Positions 1-9,727 are shown, counted from the stretch's first letter. The stretch is DNA of 64,000 nt from NZ13-RE01 sp049718665 (GCA_049718665.1 JBNARO010000002.1:18124-82123); one strand, 5' to 3'. Numbers and translations: made by a program. The notes: a model not told the origin generated them from the letters alone.

Positions 1-2454
1 ATAAATCTCCGAAAGACGAGCTTTCTGGAGAATCAGAAGAAAATCTTGAGAATACTTTCTAAAGAAATCTTTTTCTAAGTTGAGTAATACAAGAGATCTT
101 TCCTGAATCCTTTTATATCCTTCCATAATCTCATCTTTTCCAAAGAAAAGATATGAATGTTTTGATATTTTTACCCATCTTCTTAGTTCTGAGAGTAAAA
201 GAGGTGGTTTGCTAAAGACCAGGTAGTTTAGAAGAGTAAAAGGAAAATCGGAAGGGTAAAAATGAGCATTTACTCTCCTAAAGAAAGCTTCTTCTTTTTC
301 TCTATTTTTAGAAAATCTTAAATCCGCTAATGACGGAATCCTTACTTTTGAAGGGTATCTAACAACCCTTATATTTAGAAGTTTTGACATCTCTAAGAAT
401 GCCTTTTCATTTCCTATTAAAGTTATAAAGAAAATAGGATTTGATATCTCAGAAAGAAGTTTTTCATAAGATCTGATAAATTCTTTTATCTTTAAAATCA
501 GCTCAACATCTTCCCAAAGAATTAAAGATGCTTCTTTAAGCTCATTTATTCTTCCCTCGATCTCCCAAGGAGAAACAAAGAGCAAATCTTTATCCCTCCA
601 ATATTCTTGATTCCAGGAGGGAGTAATTACAGCAATGTCCTTTCTTTTCTTCTTAATTTTTTCCAAAAGAAAATTCTTCTCTATATCATTCTCTACATGA
701 ATAAGATATTTATATCTCTTTCTTTTTGAAGAAGTCCCTAAAGGAATCCTCTTTGCCATTTTGAAATCTTCTAAATGGAATTTATAAAAACTTTCTCCTC
801 CAAAATTTCCTTTATAGATTCTCACAACCATATCCATAGGCTCTTCCTTTTGATTTGTCAATCTCTCTATGGAGCCAAAGCCTGTTAGAGAAAGAATAGC
901 CCCAGATAGATCCACAATTTTTAGATTAAATCTTTTTCCATTTTTATCTTCAGAGAGTTCCTGAATTGTAGAGTTAGAAATAAGAAAGCAAGGCTCTTCG
1001 TTCCCTGGTCCAAAGGGAGCAAGTTTTTCAATATCTAAAAACAAACTTGAATTTATATCTTTAATATCAATTTCTGCATCAATCTTTATCTTTGGGATCA
1101 ACTCCAGATCTTTCCATAATTCCTTAGAAAGATTTATAGCGGATCTATAAAATTCTTCCCAAAGATCTCTTTTAATACTAAATCCTATCGCGGACTTATG
1201 TCCTCCATATCTACTTAAAAAGGGAGAAAGCTTCTTTATAAAGTCAAAGATGTTAACTTCTTCTACTCCTCTTCCTGATCCCACAATATAATCTCCTTCA
1301 ACTTTTCCCAAAAATACTGGTCTGTTGTATTTTTCTGCTAATTCAGAAGCGGTAAGCCCCAAAACTCCTTTATGCCAATTCTCATGAAAAAGAATTATTA
1401 TGGGAACATCTTCCCCCTCTCTTTCGAAATATTGAGATAGAAGATTTTCTGCAGAATTTGTAACTTCATCTTTTATTCTTTGCCTTTCTCTATTTTCTCC
1501 CTCCAAAATCTCTGCTAATCTCTCTGCAGTTTCTTCGTCTTCAGAAAGAATAAGATCTATAGCATCTTTCGCTTCTCTCAATCTTCCTATAGCGTTAAGT
1601 CTGGGTACAATATAGAAAACTATTTCTCTTGCCTGTAAAAAGGCATAATTTCCAAGACCAGCTTTTTTAATTAAAGCCCTTATCCCGAGAGATTCTGTTT
1701 TTAAGATATTTTCTAATCCTTTCTTTACAAAGATTCTATTTTCCTCTTTTAATTCCACCTGATCTCCTAAGGTCCCTAAGGTAACAAGATCAAAAATACC
1801 TTCTTCGTTATAAATTTTTTCTCCTATTTTCTCGCTTAAAGCCTGAAGAAATTTAAATGCAGTCCCTACCCCTGCTAAATAGGGAAAGGGATAATTATTT
1901 AGATGGGGATTTAAAACAAGTAGAGCATTGGGAATTTCTTGAGATAATGGGATATGATGATCAGTGATTATTACTTCTAAGCCATTTTCTCTTAGGAAAT
2001 CTACTTCTTCTATGCTATTTATCCCACAATCTACAGTTATTAATAATTTATATTTTGAAAGTTCTAACTTCTGTAAAGTATCCTTTTTTAGACCATATCC
2101 TTCAGAAAGTCTATGAGGAATATAATAATCAACATCCCATCCCCATTTTCTAAGAATTTTTAATAGAAGAGAAGTAGATGTAATTCCATCTGCATCATAA
2201 TCTCCATAGATTAAAATTTTTTTCTTCTTATCCCTAAGTTTAATCAAATAATCTAAAGCTCTTTCTAAGTTAGGGAAAAAATAAAAAGGATCATAAAGAT
2301 CATTCAAAGAAGGAAAGAGAAATTTCCGCGCTGATACTTCCTCTGTTATTCCTCTATTAACTAAAAGACGAGCAAGAAGGGGAGAAATATTAAAATTTTT
2401 TATAAGTTCCTCTTCTTGCTCTTTATTTCCTGAGAGAAATATCCATTTATACAT
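1..2454 (-). CDS. recJ: Single-stranded-DNA-specific exonuclease RecJ (3' end outside window)
   Basis: 5'-to-3' exonuclease for single-stranded DNA in recombination and repair, of the DHH phosphoesterase superfamily. The frame stays open from the ATG to the left edge, so at least 818 residues are present and the C-terminus is missing. Visible motifs are DYDADG near residue 84 (metal-binding motif I), VDCG near 135, TDHH near 164, GTLGDQ near 226 and the DHHA1 glycine-rich GGHKSAIGF near 418. The rest forms an oligonucleotide-binding region and a long C-terminal extension like the longer RecJ forms of Firmicutes. The ATG abuts the stop of secF with no spacer, and I see no good Shine-Dalgarno, so translation is probably coupled to secF. 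Family assignment is secure; the role of the extension is unknown to me. Confidence 0.95.
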   Translation of the reverse strand, partial: MYKWIFLSGNKEQEEELIKNFNISPLLARLLVNRGITEEVSARKFLFPSLNDLYDPFYFFPNLERALDYLIKLRDKKKKILIYGDYDADGITSTSLLLKILRKWGWDVDYYIPHRLSEGYGLKKDTLQKLELSKYKLLITVDCGINSIEEVDFLRENGLEVIITDHHIPLSQEIPNALLVLNPHLNNYPFPYLAGVGTAFKFLQALSEKIGEKIYNEEGIFDLVTLGTLGDQVELKEENRIFVKKGLENILKTESLGIRALIKKAGLGNYAFLQAREIVFYIVPRLNAIGRLREAKDAIDLILSEDEETAERLAEILEGENRERQRIKDEVTNSAENLLSQYFEREGEDVPIIILFHENWHKGVLGLTASELAEKYNRPVFLGKVEGDYIVGSGRGVEEVNIFDFIKKLSPFLSRYGGHKSAIGFSIKRDLWEEFYRSAINLSKELWKDLELIPKIKIDAEIDIKDINSSLFLDIEKLAPFGPGNEEPCFLISNSTIQELSEDKNGKRFNLKIVDLSGAILSLTGFGSIERLTNQKEEPMDMVVRIYKGNFGGESFYKFHLEDFKMAKRIPLGTSSKRKRYKYLIHVENDIEKNFLLEKIKKKRKDIAVITPSWNQEYWRDKDLLFVSPWEIEGRINELKEASLILWEDVELILKIKEFIRSYEKLLSEISNPIFFITLIGNEKAFLEMSKLLNIRVVRYPSKVRIPSLADLRFSKNREKEEAFFRRVNAHFYPSDFPFTLLNYLVFSKPPLLLSELRRWVKISKHSYLFFGKDEIMEGYKRIQERSLVLLNLEKDFFRKYSQDFLLILQKARLSEIY

Positions 2455-3327
2455 TTAAGTCTTTTGAATATCTCTCCATTCACAAAGAATTGCTGAAGAA
2501 ACAAAAATAGTCGAATATGTTCCTACAATAATCCCTAAATATAAGGCAATTACAAAAGGTCTAAGAACCTCTCCCCCAATTATTAGAAGAGGAGTTATAG
2601 CTAAAAGAGTTGTAATAACAGTATATAAAGTTCTTACTAAAACTTGATTTATGCTTTTATTTGCTACTTTTACAAAATCCTCTTTGGAATATGCTTTAAG
2701 ATTTTCCCTAATTCTATCGAAGACAATAATAGTATCATTAATAGCGTAACCTAAAAGAGTAAGAATAGCAGCAATAAAAGATGGACTCACTTCCCACTGA
2801 AAAATAGAAAAAAGAGATATAGTTGCTAAAAGGACAAAGGCTTCTCCAATTATGGCAGAAATTGCAAAGTCAAACCTAAATCTCAAGGTTATATAAACCA
2901 ACATAATAATTACCGCTAAAACTGATGCTAATATAGCTTTCTCTCTTAATTCTTGGCTTATAGAAGGTTCAATGGTAGTCCAGTCTTTCCCTTTAAAATC
3001 TCCAATAATTTTCTCTACAGCTAATGTTAATTTCTTTGCCTCATCCTCATTAAGAGGCTTTGTCCTAATCCATATTTCTTCTGAGTCTGAGCTTGTTTGA
3101 ACTATAGATTTTTCAAATAAGCTATTTACTACTCTTCTTACTTCTGAAATCTGTTTTGTTGTTAAAGGATTATTAAGTTTATAATGAAGCAAACTTCCAC
3201 TTTGGAAATCGATAGAGAAATTAAGTCCCTTTGTAAAAAAAGATATTAATCCCACTACTATAAAAAGAAGGGATATCAAAAGAAAAGTTCTTCTAACCTT
3301 TTTCCCTAAAAAATTTATTTCTCTCAC
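2455..3327 (-). CDS. secF: Protein translocase subunit SecF
   Basis: Membrane subunit that, with SecD, uses the ion gradient to help late steps of Sec-dependent export. At 290 residues it has the usual SecF length. It shows an N-terminal membrane segment (about 12-33), a periplasmic domain opening with the family motif in the variant form IDFQSG (commonly DFxGG), and five C-terminal membrane segments. The conserved RND-like region containing GYAINDTIIVFDRIREN lies near residue 200. It follows secD after a 15-base gap and directly precedes recJ. The order yajC-secD-secF is the classic Sec accessory arrangement. Confidence 0.96.
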   Translation of the reverse strand: MREINFLGKKVRRTFLLISLLFIVVGLISFFTKGLNFSIDFQSGSLLHYKLNNPLTTKQISEVRRVVNSLFEKSIVQTSSDSEEIWIRTKPLNEDEAKKLTLAVEKIIGDFKGKDWTTIEPSISQELREKAILASVLAVIIMLVYITLRFRFDFAISAIIGEAFVLLATISLFSIFQWEVSPSFIAAILTLLGYAINDTIIVFDRIRENLKAYSKEDFVKVANKSINQVLVRTLYTVITTLLAITPLLIIGGEVLRPFVIALYLGIIVGTYSTIFVSSAILCEWRDIQKT

Positions 3328-3342
3328 TTTCTTTCCTCCCTT

Positions 3343-4542
3343 CTATAAGCCTAAAAGCTTAGTGGATTTTTTAAAAAGGGGAAGCTGTAATAGATTCTCA
3401 AGAAGAGTTCTTGTTACAGTTATAGCTGTAAACATACTTAAAGAAACACCTATGGTAAGGGTTACTGCAAATCCTCTTATAGGTCCTGTTCCAAAGTAGA
3501 AAAGAATAAGAGCTGCTAAGATTGTAGTAACATTACTGTCAATAATTGCTCTTAGAGCATTTCTGAATCCTGCATCTAAGGAAGCCATTAAAGTTTTTTT
3601 CTTAGCATATTCTTCTCTCATTCTTGTAAAGATAAGACAATTGGCATCTACAGCCATACCTATGGAAAGAATTATACCCGCAATTCCTGGTAATGTTAGA
3701 GTTGCACCAATAAGTTTAAATACAGCAATTACCATTATTATATAGAGTATTAAAGCAATGTCTGCTACAACTCCTAAAAATCTAAAAGCAATTATCATAA
3801 AAAGTATCACTAAAATTGCTCCAATAATTCCCGCTCTGTATGCTGCTTCCATAGTATCTCTTCCAAGAGTAGGATCTATGGTTCTATTTTCTATAACTTT
3901 AACAGGAACTGGCAAGGCTCCCGCTCTAAGAAGAATAGCAAGCTTTTGTGCTTCATCTAAGGTAAATCTTCCTGTAATCACTCCTACCCCTTCTGTAATA
4001 GCATCTTTTATAATAGGACTTGATATGACTCTCCCATCAAGGACGATGATAACAGGTTTTCCAATATTTTTAGAAGTAAAATCTGCAAAGATTTTTGCCC
4101 CCTCAGGATTCATTTCTACTCTAACTTGAGGTTGACCCACCTGATCAAATTCTACCCTTGCAGTTTTCAAAGCAGACCCAGTAAGAATAGTATTCCCCTT
4201 TTCATCTTTAAACTCAAGAAGTGCGGTCTGCCCTATAATTTCCAGTGCCCTTTCAGGATCTTTAATTCCTGGTAACTCCACTACAATTTTATCTATTCCT
4301 TCTCTATATATGGAAGGTTCTGCAACTCCTAATTGATCAATACGGTTCCTTATAACCTCAATGGTTCTTCTTATAGCATCATCAGTAATCTCCACTGTAG
4401 GAGTTTTTTGACATTGAAGAGTAACTCTTATACCACCTTTAATATCCAAACCCAATCTTACAGGATAGGTCAAAAGAATCCATAAGGAAAGGGCAAAAAC
4501 AATAATAATAAAGGCAGTTTTGTATTCAGAACGAATATTCAT
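3343..4542 (-). CDS. secD: Protein translocase subunit SecD
   Basis: Partner of SecF in the SecDF-YajC complex, driving preprotein release on the outer face of the membrane. At 399 residues this is the short SecD form typical of thermophiles and Firmicutes-like lineages. Visible are the N-terminal membrane helix, LDIKGG near residue 33, the P1 domain with IRNRIDQLGVAEP, and the C-terminal six-helix domain with GMAVDANCLIFTRMREE. Lying 22 bases after yajC and 15 before secF, it is clearly co-transcribed with both. Confidence 0.96.
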   Translation of the reverse strand: MNIRSEYKTAFIIIVFALSLWILLTYPVRLGLDIKGGIRVTLQCQKTPTVEITDDAIRRTIEVIRNRIDQLGVAEPSIYREGIDKIVVELPGIKDPERALEIIGQTALLEFKDEKGNTILTGSALKTARVEFDQVGQPQVRVEMNPEGAKIFADFTSKNIGKPVIIVLDGRVISSPIIKDAITEGVGVITGRFTLDEAQKLAILLRAGALPVPVKVIENRTIDPTLGRDTMEAAYRAGIIGAILVILFMIIAFRFLGVVADIALILYIIMVIAVFKLIGATLTLPGIAGIILSIGMAVDANCLIFTRMREEYAKKKTLMASLDAGFRNALRAIIDSNVTTILAALILFYFGTGPIRGFAVTLTIGVSLSMFTAITVTRTLLENLLQLPLFKKSTKLLGL

Positions 4543-4564
4543 AAGCCTCTCTCCTTTCTTTAAT

Positions 4565-4846
4565 TTAATCCTTCTTCACATAAGCTATCCCATCAAGAAC
4601 CATTTCTATAATTATTCCCTTACCAAAGGAAACTTGTGCAATTCTTGTCTGCTTATTAACAGCAACTATTTGCCCAATTAATCCTCCTTTTGTTACAATT
4701 TTATCTCCTGCCTTTAAAGAATCCAACATCTCTTTTCTTCTTTTTTCTTCCCTCTTTTGAGGAATTACCGCAAAGAAGTAAAAAATTGCAATAAATAATC
4801 CCCAAAAGATTAAAAGCCATATTAAACTTCCAGTATTTTGGTCCAT
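4565..4846 (-). CDS. yajC: Sec translocase accessory protein YajC
   Basis: Small single-pass membrane protein that associates with SecDF. It has 93 residues, one N-terminal membrane helix (about 8-27), the PQKREEKRRKEM basic stretch and the conserved GDKIVTKGGLIGQI core. The start is an ATG preceded by an AGGAGG ribosome-binding site lying inside the 3' end of tgt, giving a 25-base overlap. The tgt-yajC-secD order is conserved in many bacteria, which supports the call. Confidence 0.95.
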   Translation of the reverse strand: MDQNTGSLIWLLIFWGLFIAIFYFFAVIPQKREEKRRKEMLDSLKAGDKIVTKGGLIGQIVAVNKQTRIAQVSFGKGIIIEMVLDGIAYVKKD

Positions 4847-5988
4847 AGCTCCTCCTTTTCTAACCTATTTTCTCTATCAGATTTTAAATAATTTTCTAAG
4901 AATTCTTTTTTAAAACTTTCATACCTCCCTTCCTTAATACTTTCTTTAATATTATCCATAAGTTTAAATAAGAATCTTAGATTATGAATAGTTAAAAGTC
5001 TATAGGCTAAGGTTTCATATTGAAGAAATAAATGTCTTATATAGGCACGGGTAAATTTTCTACAAGAATAACAATCACAATCTTCTTCTAACGGAGAAAA
5101 ATCTTCTTTATACTGTGCATTTTTTATATTTCTTCTTCCCTTCTTGGTATAAAATACTCCGTGCCTTGCCAATCTTGTGGGCAAAACACAATCAAACATG
5201 TCTATGCCAAGCCCTACAGCTATTATTAAATCCTCAGGAGCTCCTACTCCCATTAAATATCTTGGTTTATCTTCAGGAAGAAGTCTTACAGTGTAATCTG
5301 TTATCTCATACATTTTTTCTTTTGGTTCTCCCACACTAATACCTCCTAAAGCAAATCCTGAAATAGGAAGATTAAGCATTTTATTTACCGCCTCTTCCCT
5401 TAAAGAATAATAAAATCCCCCTTGAACTATTCCAAACAGATTTTGATGATCCTCTTTACCTTTTCTATACTCAATACTTCTTTTTAGCCACTTCAAAGTA
5501 AGCTCCAAAGCATACTTTGTCTCCCAATAACTTGCGGAATATCCAATACATACATCTAAAGGCATAACTATATCAGAACCTAAATGAGATTGAATTTCCA
5601 TGACCAATTCAGGAGTAAAAAAGTACCTTGTCCCATCTATATGGGAATTGAAATATATTCCATCCTCTTCTATTTTTCTAAGTCTTGCCAAACTAAAAAC
5701 TTGGTATCCACCACTATCGGTAAGAATAGGACCTTCCCATCCTATAAATTTATGAAGTCCCCCAGCATTTTTAATGATTAAAGACCCTGGTCTTAAAAAG
5801 AGATGATAAGTATTTCCTAAAATAATTTCTGCTCCTTGCTCTTTTACTTCCTCAGGAGTTAATGTTTTCACTGCTCCTTGGGTTCCCACAGGCATAAAAA
5901 CTGGAGTATTAATCTCCCCATGTGATGTAATAATTTTCCCTAATCTTGCCCTACTTTTTGTATCTTTTTTTACTATCTCAAACTTCAT
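4822..5988 (-). CDS. tgt: tRNA-guanine(34) transglycosylase
   Basis: Exchanges guanine 34 of GUN-anticodon tRNAs for the queuine precursor preQ1. Active-site motifs are present: LTDSGGYQVF (general acid/base Asp), GGISVGEPK for substrate binding, and MFDCVLPTRLARHG carrying the nucleophilic Asp. The zinc site appears as CDCYSC about 30 residues later with a downstream His. Length (388) is typical. Its neighbours are queA and, further upstream, queH, so the last three steps of queuosine formation are encoded in one operon; no preQ1 synthesis genes are in the window. Confidence 0.97.
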   Translation of the reverse strand: MKFEIVKKDTKSRARLGKIITSHGEINTPVFMPVGTQGAVKTLTPEEVKEQGAEIILGNTYHLFLRPGSLIIKNAGGLHKFIGWEGPILTDSGGYQVFSLARLRKIEEDGIYFNSHIDGTRYFFTPELVMEIQSHLGSDIVMPLDVCIGYSASYWETKYALELTLKWLKRSIEYRKGKEDHQNLFGIVQGGFYYSLREEAVNKMLNLPISGFALGGISVGEPKEKMYEITDYTVRLLPEDKPRYLMGVGAPEDLIIAVGLGIDMFDCVLPTRLARHGVFYTKKGRRNIKNAQYKEDFSPLEEDCDCYSCRKFTRAYIRHLFLQYETLAYRLLTIHNLRFLFKLMDNIKESIKEGRYESFKKEFLENYLKSDRENRLEKEELWTKILEV

Positions 5989-5997
5989 ATTTTCACC

Positions 5998-7017
5998 TCA
6001 ATATATAAACATAGCGTCTCCAAAGCTATAAAACCTAAATCTTTCTTCTATAGCCCTTTGATAAGCCTTTTTCATAAGTTCATGCCCCATAAAAGCAGAT
6101 ACAAGCATAAGAAGAGTAGATCTTGGCAAATGAAAGTTTGTAATAAGACCATCAATTATTTTAAACTCAAAACCTGGGTATATAAAAAGGGAAATTAATC
6201 CCTTCCCAGGTTTTACAAAATTACCTTCCCTATTTCCCTCTAATGTCCTTGTTACAGTAGTTCCTACAGCGATTATTCTTCTTTTCTCTTTTTTCGCAAG
6301 ATTAATTTTCTCTGCAGCCTCTTCAGATATCTCAAAATATTCAGGCTCTAACTTATGCTTTGTTATATCCTCTACAACTACAGGTTTAAAAGTTCCTAAT
6401 CCTACATGTAATGTTATATAAAGAATCTCTACTCCATTATTTTTAAGAGTATTTAACAATTCTTCAGTAAAATGTAAACCCGCAGTAGGTGCAGCTACCG
6501 CTCCTAATTTCTTAGCATATACTGTTTGATACTTATCAGGGTTATCCAAAGGTCTTTTTATATAAGGTGGAAGAGGAATCTTTCCTATTTCTGGAAGAAT
6601 TTCATCAAAATTTTCAGTAGAAAAAGAAAGAACAAAAGTGCCATCTTCATTTCTTTCTAAAACCTCTCCATATATACTATCTGTAAAGTAGATTTTTGTT
6701 CCTATTTTTACTCTCTTTCCTGGTTTTATTAATACTTCATACTCTTTTTGTCCGATCTTTTTTAGAAGTAAAACCTCAATTTTTGCTCCTGTCTCTTTCT
6801 TCCCATATATTCTTGCAGGAATAACCTTTGTATCATTGAGAACTAAGACATCACCTGCTTTTAGAAAATTCTTAATATCTCTAAAAATACACAAAGAAAT
6901 TTCTCCCTTCTCCCGAGAGACCACCATAAGTCTTGAAAAGTCTCTGGGATTAGCAGGTTCTTGAGCAATCAGCTCTTCTGGCAAATAATAGTCATAATCT
7001 GATAATTTTAATACCAC
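5998..7017 (-). CDS. queA: S-adenosylmethionine:tRNA ribosyltransferase-isomerase
   Basis: Transfers and isomerises the ribosyl group of S-adenosylmethionine onto preQ1-modified tRNA to give epoxyqueuosine. Family hallmarks are the N-terminal YYLPEELIAQEPANPRD, LNDTKVIPARI, AAPTAGLHFT, LHVGLGTFKPV and FHLPRSTLLMLVSAF. The 339-residue length is standard. It starts 10 bases inside the spoIID-like gene and ends 9 bases before tgt. Confidence 0.97.
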   Translation of the reverse strand: MVLKLSDYDYYLPEELIAQEPANPRDFSRLMVVSREKGEISLCIFRDIKNFLKAGDVLVLNDTKVIPARIYGKKETGAKIEVLLLKKIGQKEYEVLIKPGKRVKIGTKIYFTDSIYGEVLERNEDGTFVLSFSTENFDEILPEIGKIPLPPYIKRPLDNPDKYQTVYAKKLGAVAAPTAGLHFTEELLNTLKNNGVEILYITLHVGLGTFKPVVVEDITKHKLEPEYFEISEEAAEKINLAKKEKRRIIAVGTTVTRTLEGNREGNFVKPGKGLISLFIYPGFEFKIIDGLITNFHLPRSTLLMLVSAFMGHELMKKAYQRAIEERFRFYSFGDAMFIY

Positions 7018-8096
7018 TTCTGTATTTCCACTCCTTGATAATAAAACTTTATTATATCTCTATAATTATATCCCTTTTCTGCTAAAATCTTTGCCCCTTT
7101 TTGGGAAAGTCCTACTCCATGTCCCATGCCTCTTCCATATAAGTATAAACCATTATTAGAAAATTCAATATTAAATAAAGTACTGGGAAGATTAAATAGC
7201 TCTCTCCATAATGTTCCTTTAAATACCCAGTCATTACTATTACTTCTTATGATAACATTTTTTACTCTTCCTGTGGAACTTTTATCAAGCTCTATAGAAA
7301 TTACTTCTTGTAAATTTATATTTATGTTACTTAATTTTCTTTTTATATCATCCAGAGAAAGAAAGACTTCCCAAGTATCCCTTTCTAACTCTTCCACATC
7401 CTTTACACTTCTTAAATAGGGATAATATCCTCCCCATACATCCTCACTATTTTCTGTTATTCCTCCAGAAGAAGAATGATAAAAAGCTTTTATTAATTGT
7501 CCATTATAAGTTATTACTTCCCCCATAGTCTCTTTTACTGCCATATTTGATCTTTCCTTTTCATAACTTGCCCCTTTATAAACTTGACAATGAACAGTAG
7601 AACAAAGATCAAAGTCTTTATGTTTTCCTAAATTTGACAAAGCATAAGTTCTTGCAGATACCGCTTGAGCCTTTAATGCCTCTAAAGGATAATTGTATGG
7701 CATTTCAGAAGGTACAACTCCCAAAAGGTAATCTTCTAAATTCAGAGTATTAATTACCCATCCATCGTTGTTAATTTCTATTATTCCCCTGTAATAACTG
7801 GAATTTATACCAATTTTTTTATCCTGTTGAGGATAAAAAAATACAGGTAAAGTTAATATTAAAACATCCTTTCCAAAGTTAAGAATTATACTTCCATTTT
7901 CGAAAGATTTAAGAATTACTTTCCCATTTCCTCCTGCTTCTATTTGAATATACGAATTTATAACTCTTCCTACATTGGATAAAAAGATTTCTCTATCCAA
8001 TTTAAAAAGACCAATTCTTACAGTAGGTATATCTTGAGACAAAGAAAAAGATAGAAAAAGAAAAACTATTAGCAAAGTCAATATAAAATTTTTCAT
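7008..8096 (-). CDS. SpoIID/LytB-domain protein, probable exported peptidoglycan hydrolase
   Basis: A signal peptide (about residues 1-20, hydrophobic, ending near SLS) precedes a SpoIID/LytB domain. Family motifs seen are VPSEMPYNYPLEALKAQAVS, ARTYAL, YHSSSGGITENSEDVWGG and the C-terminal GRGMGHGVGLSQ. In Bacillus SpoIID is a lytic transglycosylase acting on denuded glycan strands; proteins with this domain are also common in non-sporulating bacteria and nothing else in the window suggests sporulation. I infer a vegetative cell-wall role. It overlaps DUF2905 upstream by 4 bases and queA downstream by 10. Confidence 0.88.
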   Translation of the reverse strand: MKNFILTLLIVFLFLSFSLSQDIPTVRIGLFKLDREIFLSNVGRVINSYIQIEAGGNGKVILKSFENGSIILNFGKDVLILTLPVFFYPQQDKKIGINSSYYRGIIEINNDGWVINTLNLEDYLLGVVPSEMPYNYPLEALKAQAVSARTYALSNLGKHKDFDLCSTVHCQVYKGASYEKERSNMAVKETMGEVITYNGQLIKAFYHSSSGGITENSEDVWGGYYPYLRSVKDVEELERDTWEVFLSLDDIKRKLSNININLQEVISIELDKSSTGRVKNVIIRSNSNDWVFKGTLWRELFNLPSTLFNIEFSNNGLYLYGRGMGHGVGLSQKGAKILAEKGYNYRDIIKFYYQGVEIQKWY

Positions 8097-8314
8097 CTTC
8101 TTAGTCTAAAGATAATATTAAGAATTAAGGTTAAAATTAAGCTTAAAAGGATAGATGTAGTTATAGGAAAGTAAAATACAAAATTTCTCTTTTCTATCCT
8201 AATGTCTCCAGGAAGACGACCTAAAGGGAAAAATTTAGGTCCATATATTAAGAATATTCCTAAGACAATAAAAATTATTCCTAAAATAATGAGCCATTTA
8301 CCTATAAAACTCAT
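8093..8314 (-). CDS. DUF2905 small membrane protein
   Basis: A 73-residue protein with two hydrophobic helices (about 7-25 and 46-68) separated by the family's conserved GRLPGDIRIEKRNFVFYFPI block. This matches the DUF2905 family, often found near ruvB/queA/spoIID in other bacteria. Function is unknown. It starts 4 bases after the lipid-kinase-like gene and overlaps the spoIID-like gene by 4. Confidence 0.85.
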   Translation of the reverse strand: MSFIGKWLIILGIIFIVLGIFLIYGPKFFPLGRLPGDIRIEKRNFVFYFPITTSILLSLILTLILNIIFRLRR

Positions 8315-8318
8315 GTTT

Positions 8319-9185
8319 TTACCCCCCTACAATTACTTTTTGAGCCTGGTAAATATTTTTTAAAATCAAATTCTTTGCTGGAATTAATTCTCCATCCATA
8401 GTAGCCATTAAATCTGATGGTCCTTTAACTACTACTTCCTTTGCTCTAAACATTTTAACATGAGGATTTATAGTATGTTTACCTACAAAAATTAAAGGGA
8501 AATACAAAACTAATTCTAAAGGGTTCACTTTCTCAATAACACATATATCAAAATATCCATCATCAAGTTGAGAATTAGGGAGAATTTTCATTCCTCCCCC
8601 ATAATTTTTGGTATTTCCTATAGCTACTAAAGTAACCTTTCCTTTCCAGTTAACTCCATCAAAGGATATTTCACATTCCTTTGCTTTATATTTTCTTAAA
8701 GTTGTAAAAACAGAAATAATATATCCTAAGGGTCCTTTTAACTTTATATTATTTGCAGTTATATTTACCTCTGCATCAAACCCCATACCCGTAATACCCA
8801 CAAAGTATCTTCCATCTACTAATCCTAAATCCATTTTAAAATATTTCCCATTTTTTAGAATTTTTACAGCCTTTTCAAGATTTTTTGGTATTTTCAAGGA
8901 TAAAGCAATATCATTCCCCCTTCCTATAGGGAGAATCCCTAATATACCCCTCCCTTTTAATCCATTTACTACTTCATTTACTGTTCCATCTCCGCCTGCT
9001 GCTACCACTACATCTGCTCCCTTTTCTAAGGCATTTTCTACTTGTCTCATGGTCTCTTCTTTTCCTTTTGTAAATTCAATATCAAAATTAAATCTCTCTC
9101 CTTCAAAAAGTCCTTTAATATAAGAAAAGAGTTTTTTGCCTTTTCCATGATTGGCAATAGGATTCACTAAAACATGATACTTCAT
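8319..9185 (-). CDS. Diacylglycerol kinase-family lipid kinase (YegS/DagK type)
   Basis: Predicted ATP-dependent lipid kinase. The N-terminal diacylglycerol kinase catalytic domain shows VNPIANHGKGKK, the nucleotide-binding GGDGT at residues 64-68, and the LPIGRGNDIALSL motif; the C-terminal half has the family's beta-sandwich with GGGMKILPNSQLDDGYFDI and a terminal MDGE motif. Length (288) fits. The substrate (diacylglycerol, undecaprenol or another lipid) cannot be read from sequence. It overlaps queH by 4 bases. Confidence 0.9.
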   Translation of the reverse strand: MKYHVLVNPIANHGKGKKLFSYIKGLFEGERFNFDIEFTKGKEETMRQVENALEKGADVVVAAGGDGTVNEVVNGLKGRGILGILPIGRGNDIALSLKIPKNLEKAVKILKNGKYFKMDLGLVDGRYFVGITGMGFDAEVNITANNIKLKGPLGYIISVFTTLRKYKAKECEISFDGVNWKGKVTLVAIGNTKNYGGGMKILPNSQLDDGYFDICVIEKVNPLELVLYFPLIFVGKHTINPHVKMFRAKEVVVKGPSDLMATMDGELIPAKNLILKNIYQAQKVIVGG

Positions 9186-9727
9186 TTTCTAACTCCTTTC
9201 CAAAATCTTTCTTTTTCACTATAAATACATCCACAATATTTTTGTCTATAAAGATTTAATTCCTTCGCAGTATTTATACCCTCTCTATATCCTGATTTAA
9301 AATCTTTATAAAAAAATTCTAAATCAAATTCTTTTGCTAATAACTCTCCTATATTTTTTATAAGCTCATGCTTTTGATACGGACTTACTAATAATGTTGT
9401 TGAAAATTTTTTAAAGCCCAATTCTTTTGCTTTTTGAACAGTCTTTCTAAGCCTCATATAATAGCAGGAAGGGCATCTATCTTTTTCTCTAAATACTATT
9501 TCTCTTATAAATCCTTCCAAATCATAATCATCTTCATAAACAACTTCAAGATTCTGAGACTTAGAGAAACTTTTTAATGTCTCCAATCTCATTTTATACT
9601 CTTGGTAAGGATGAATATTAGGATTATACCAAAATCCTATAACTTCGTATCCCTCCTCTCTTATATTTTTAAGAGGATAAATAAGACAAACCGCACAGCA
9701 TATATGCAAAAAAATTTTATCCTTCAT
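9182..9727 (-). CDS. queH: Epoxyqueuosine reductase QueH
   Basis: Reduces epoxyqueuosine to queuosine in tRNA; the non-cobalamin alternative to QueG, an iron-sulfur enzyme formerly called DUF208. Cysteines typical of the family are visible: the HICCAVC pair (C10, C11) plus C14, CPSC (C85, C88) and CGC (C165, C167). Length (181) is typical. It shares an operon with tgt and queA, which supports the function strongly. It overlaps ruvB and the lipid kinase gene by 4 bases each. Confidence 0.93.
   Translation of the reverse strand: MKDKIFLHICCAVCLIYPLKNIREEGYEVIGFWYNPNIHPYQEYKMRLETLKSFSKSQNLEVVYEDDYDLEGFIREIVFREKDRCPSCYYMRLRKTVQKAKELGFKKFSTTLLVSPYQKHELIKNIGELLAKEFDLEFFYKDFKSGYREGINTAKELNLYRQKYCGCIYSEKERFWKGVRK

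Noticed and set aside
7008..8096. Evidence of endospore formation from the SpoIID domain
   Set aside because: The domain is widespread in non-sporulating bacteria and no other sporulation gene is present in the window.
8608..9123. 171-codon plus-strand reading frame
   Set aside because: It is the antisense of the lipid kinase gene, whose GGDGT and other motifs are intact; the plus-strand product has no family character.
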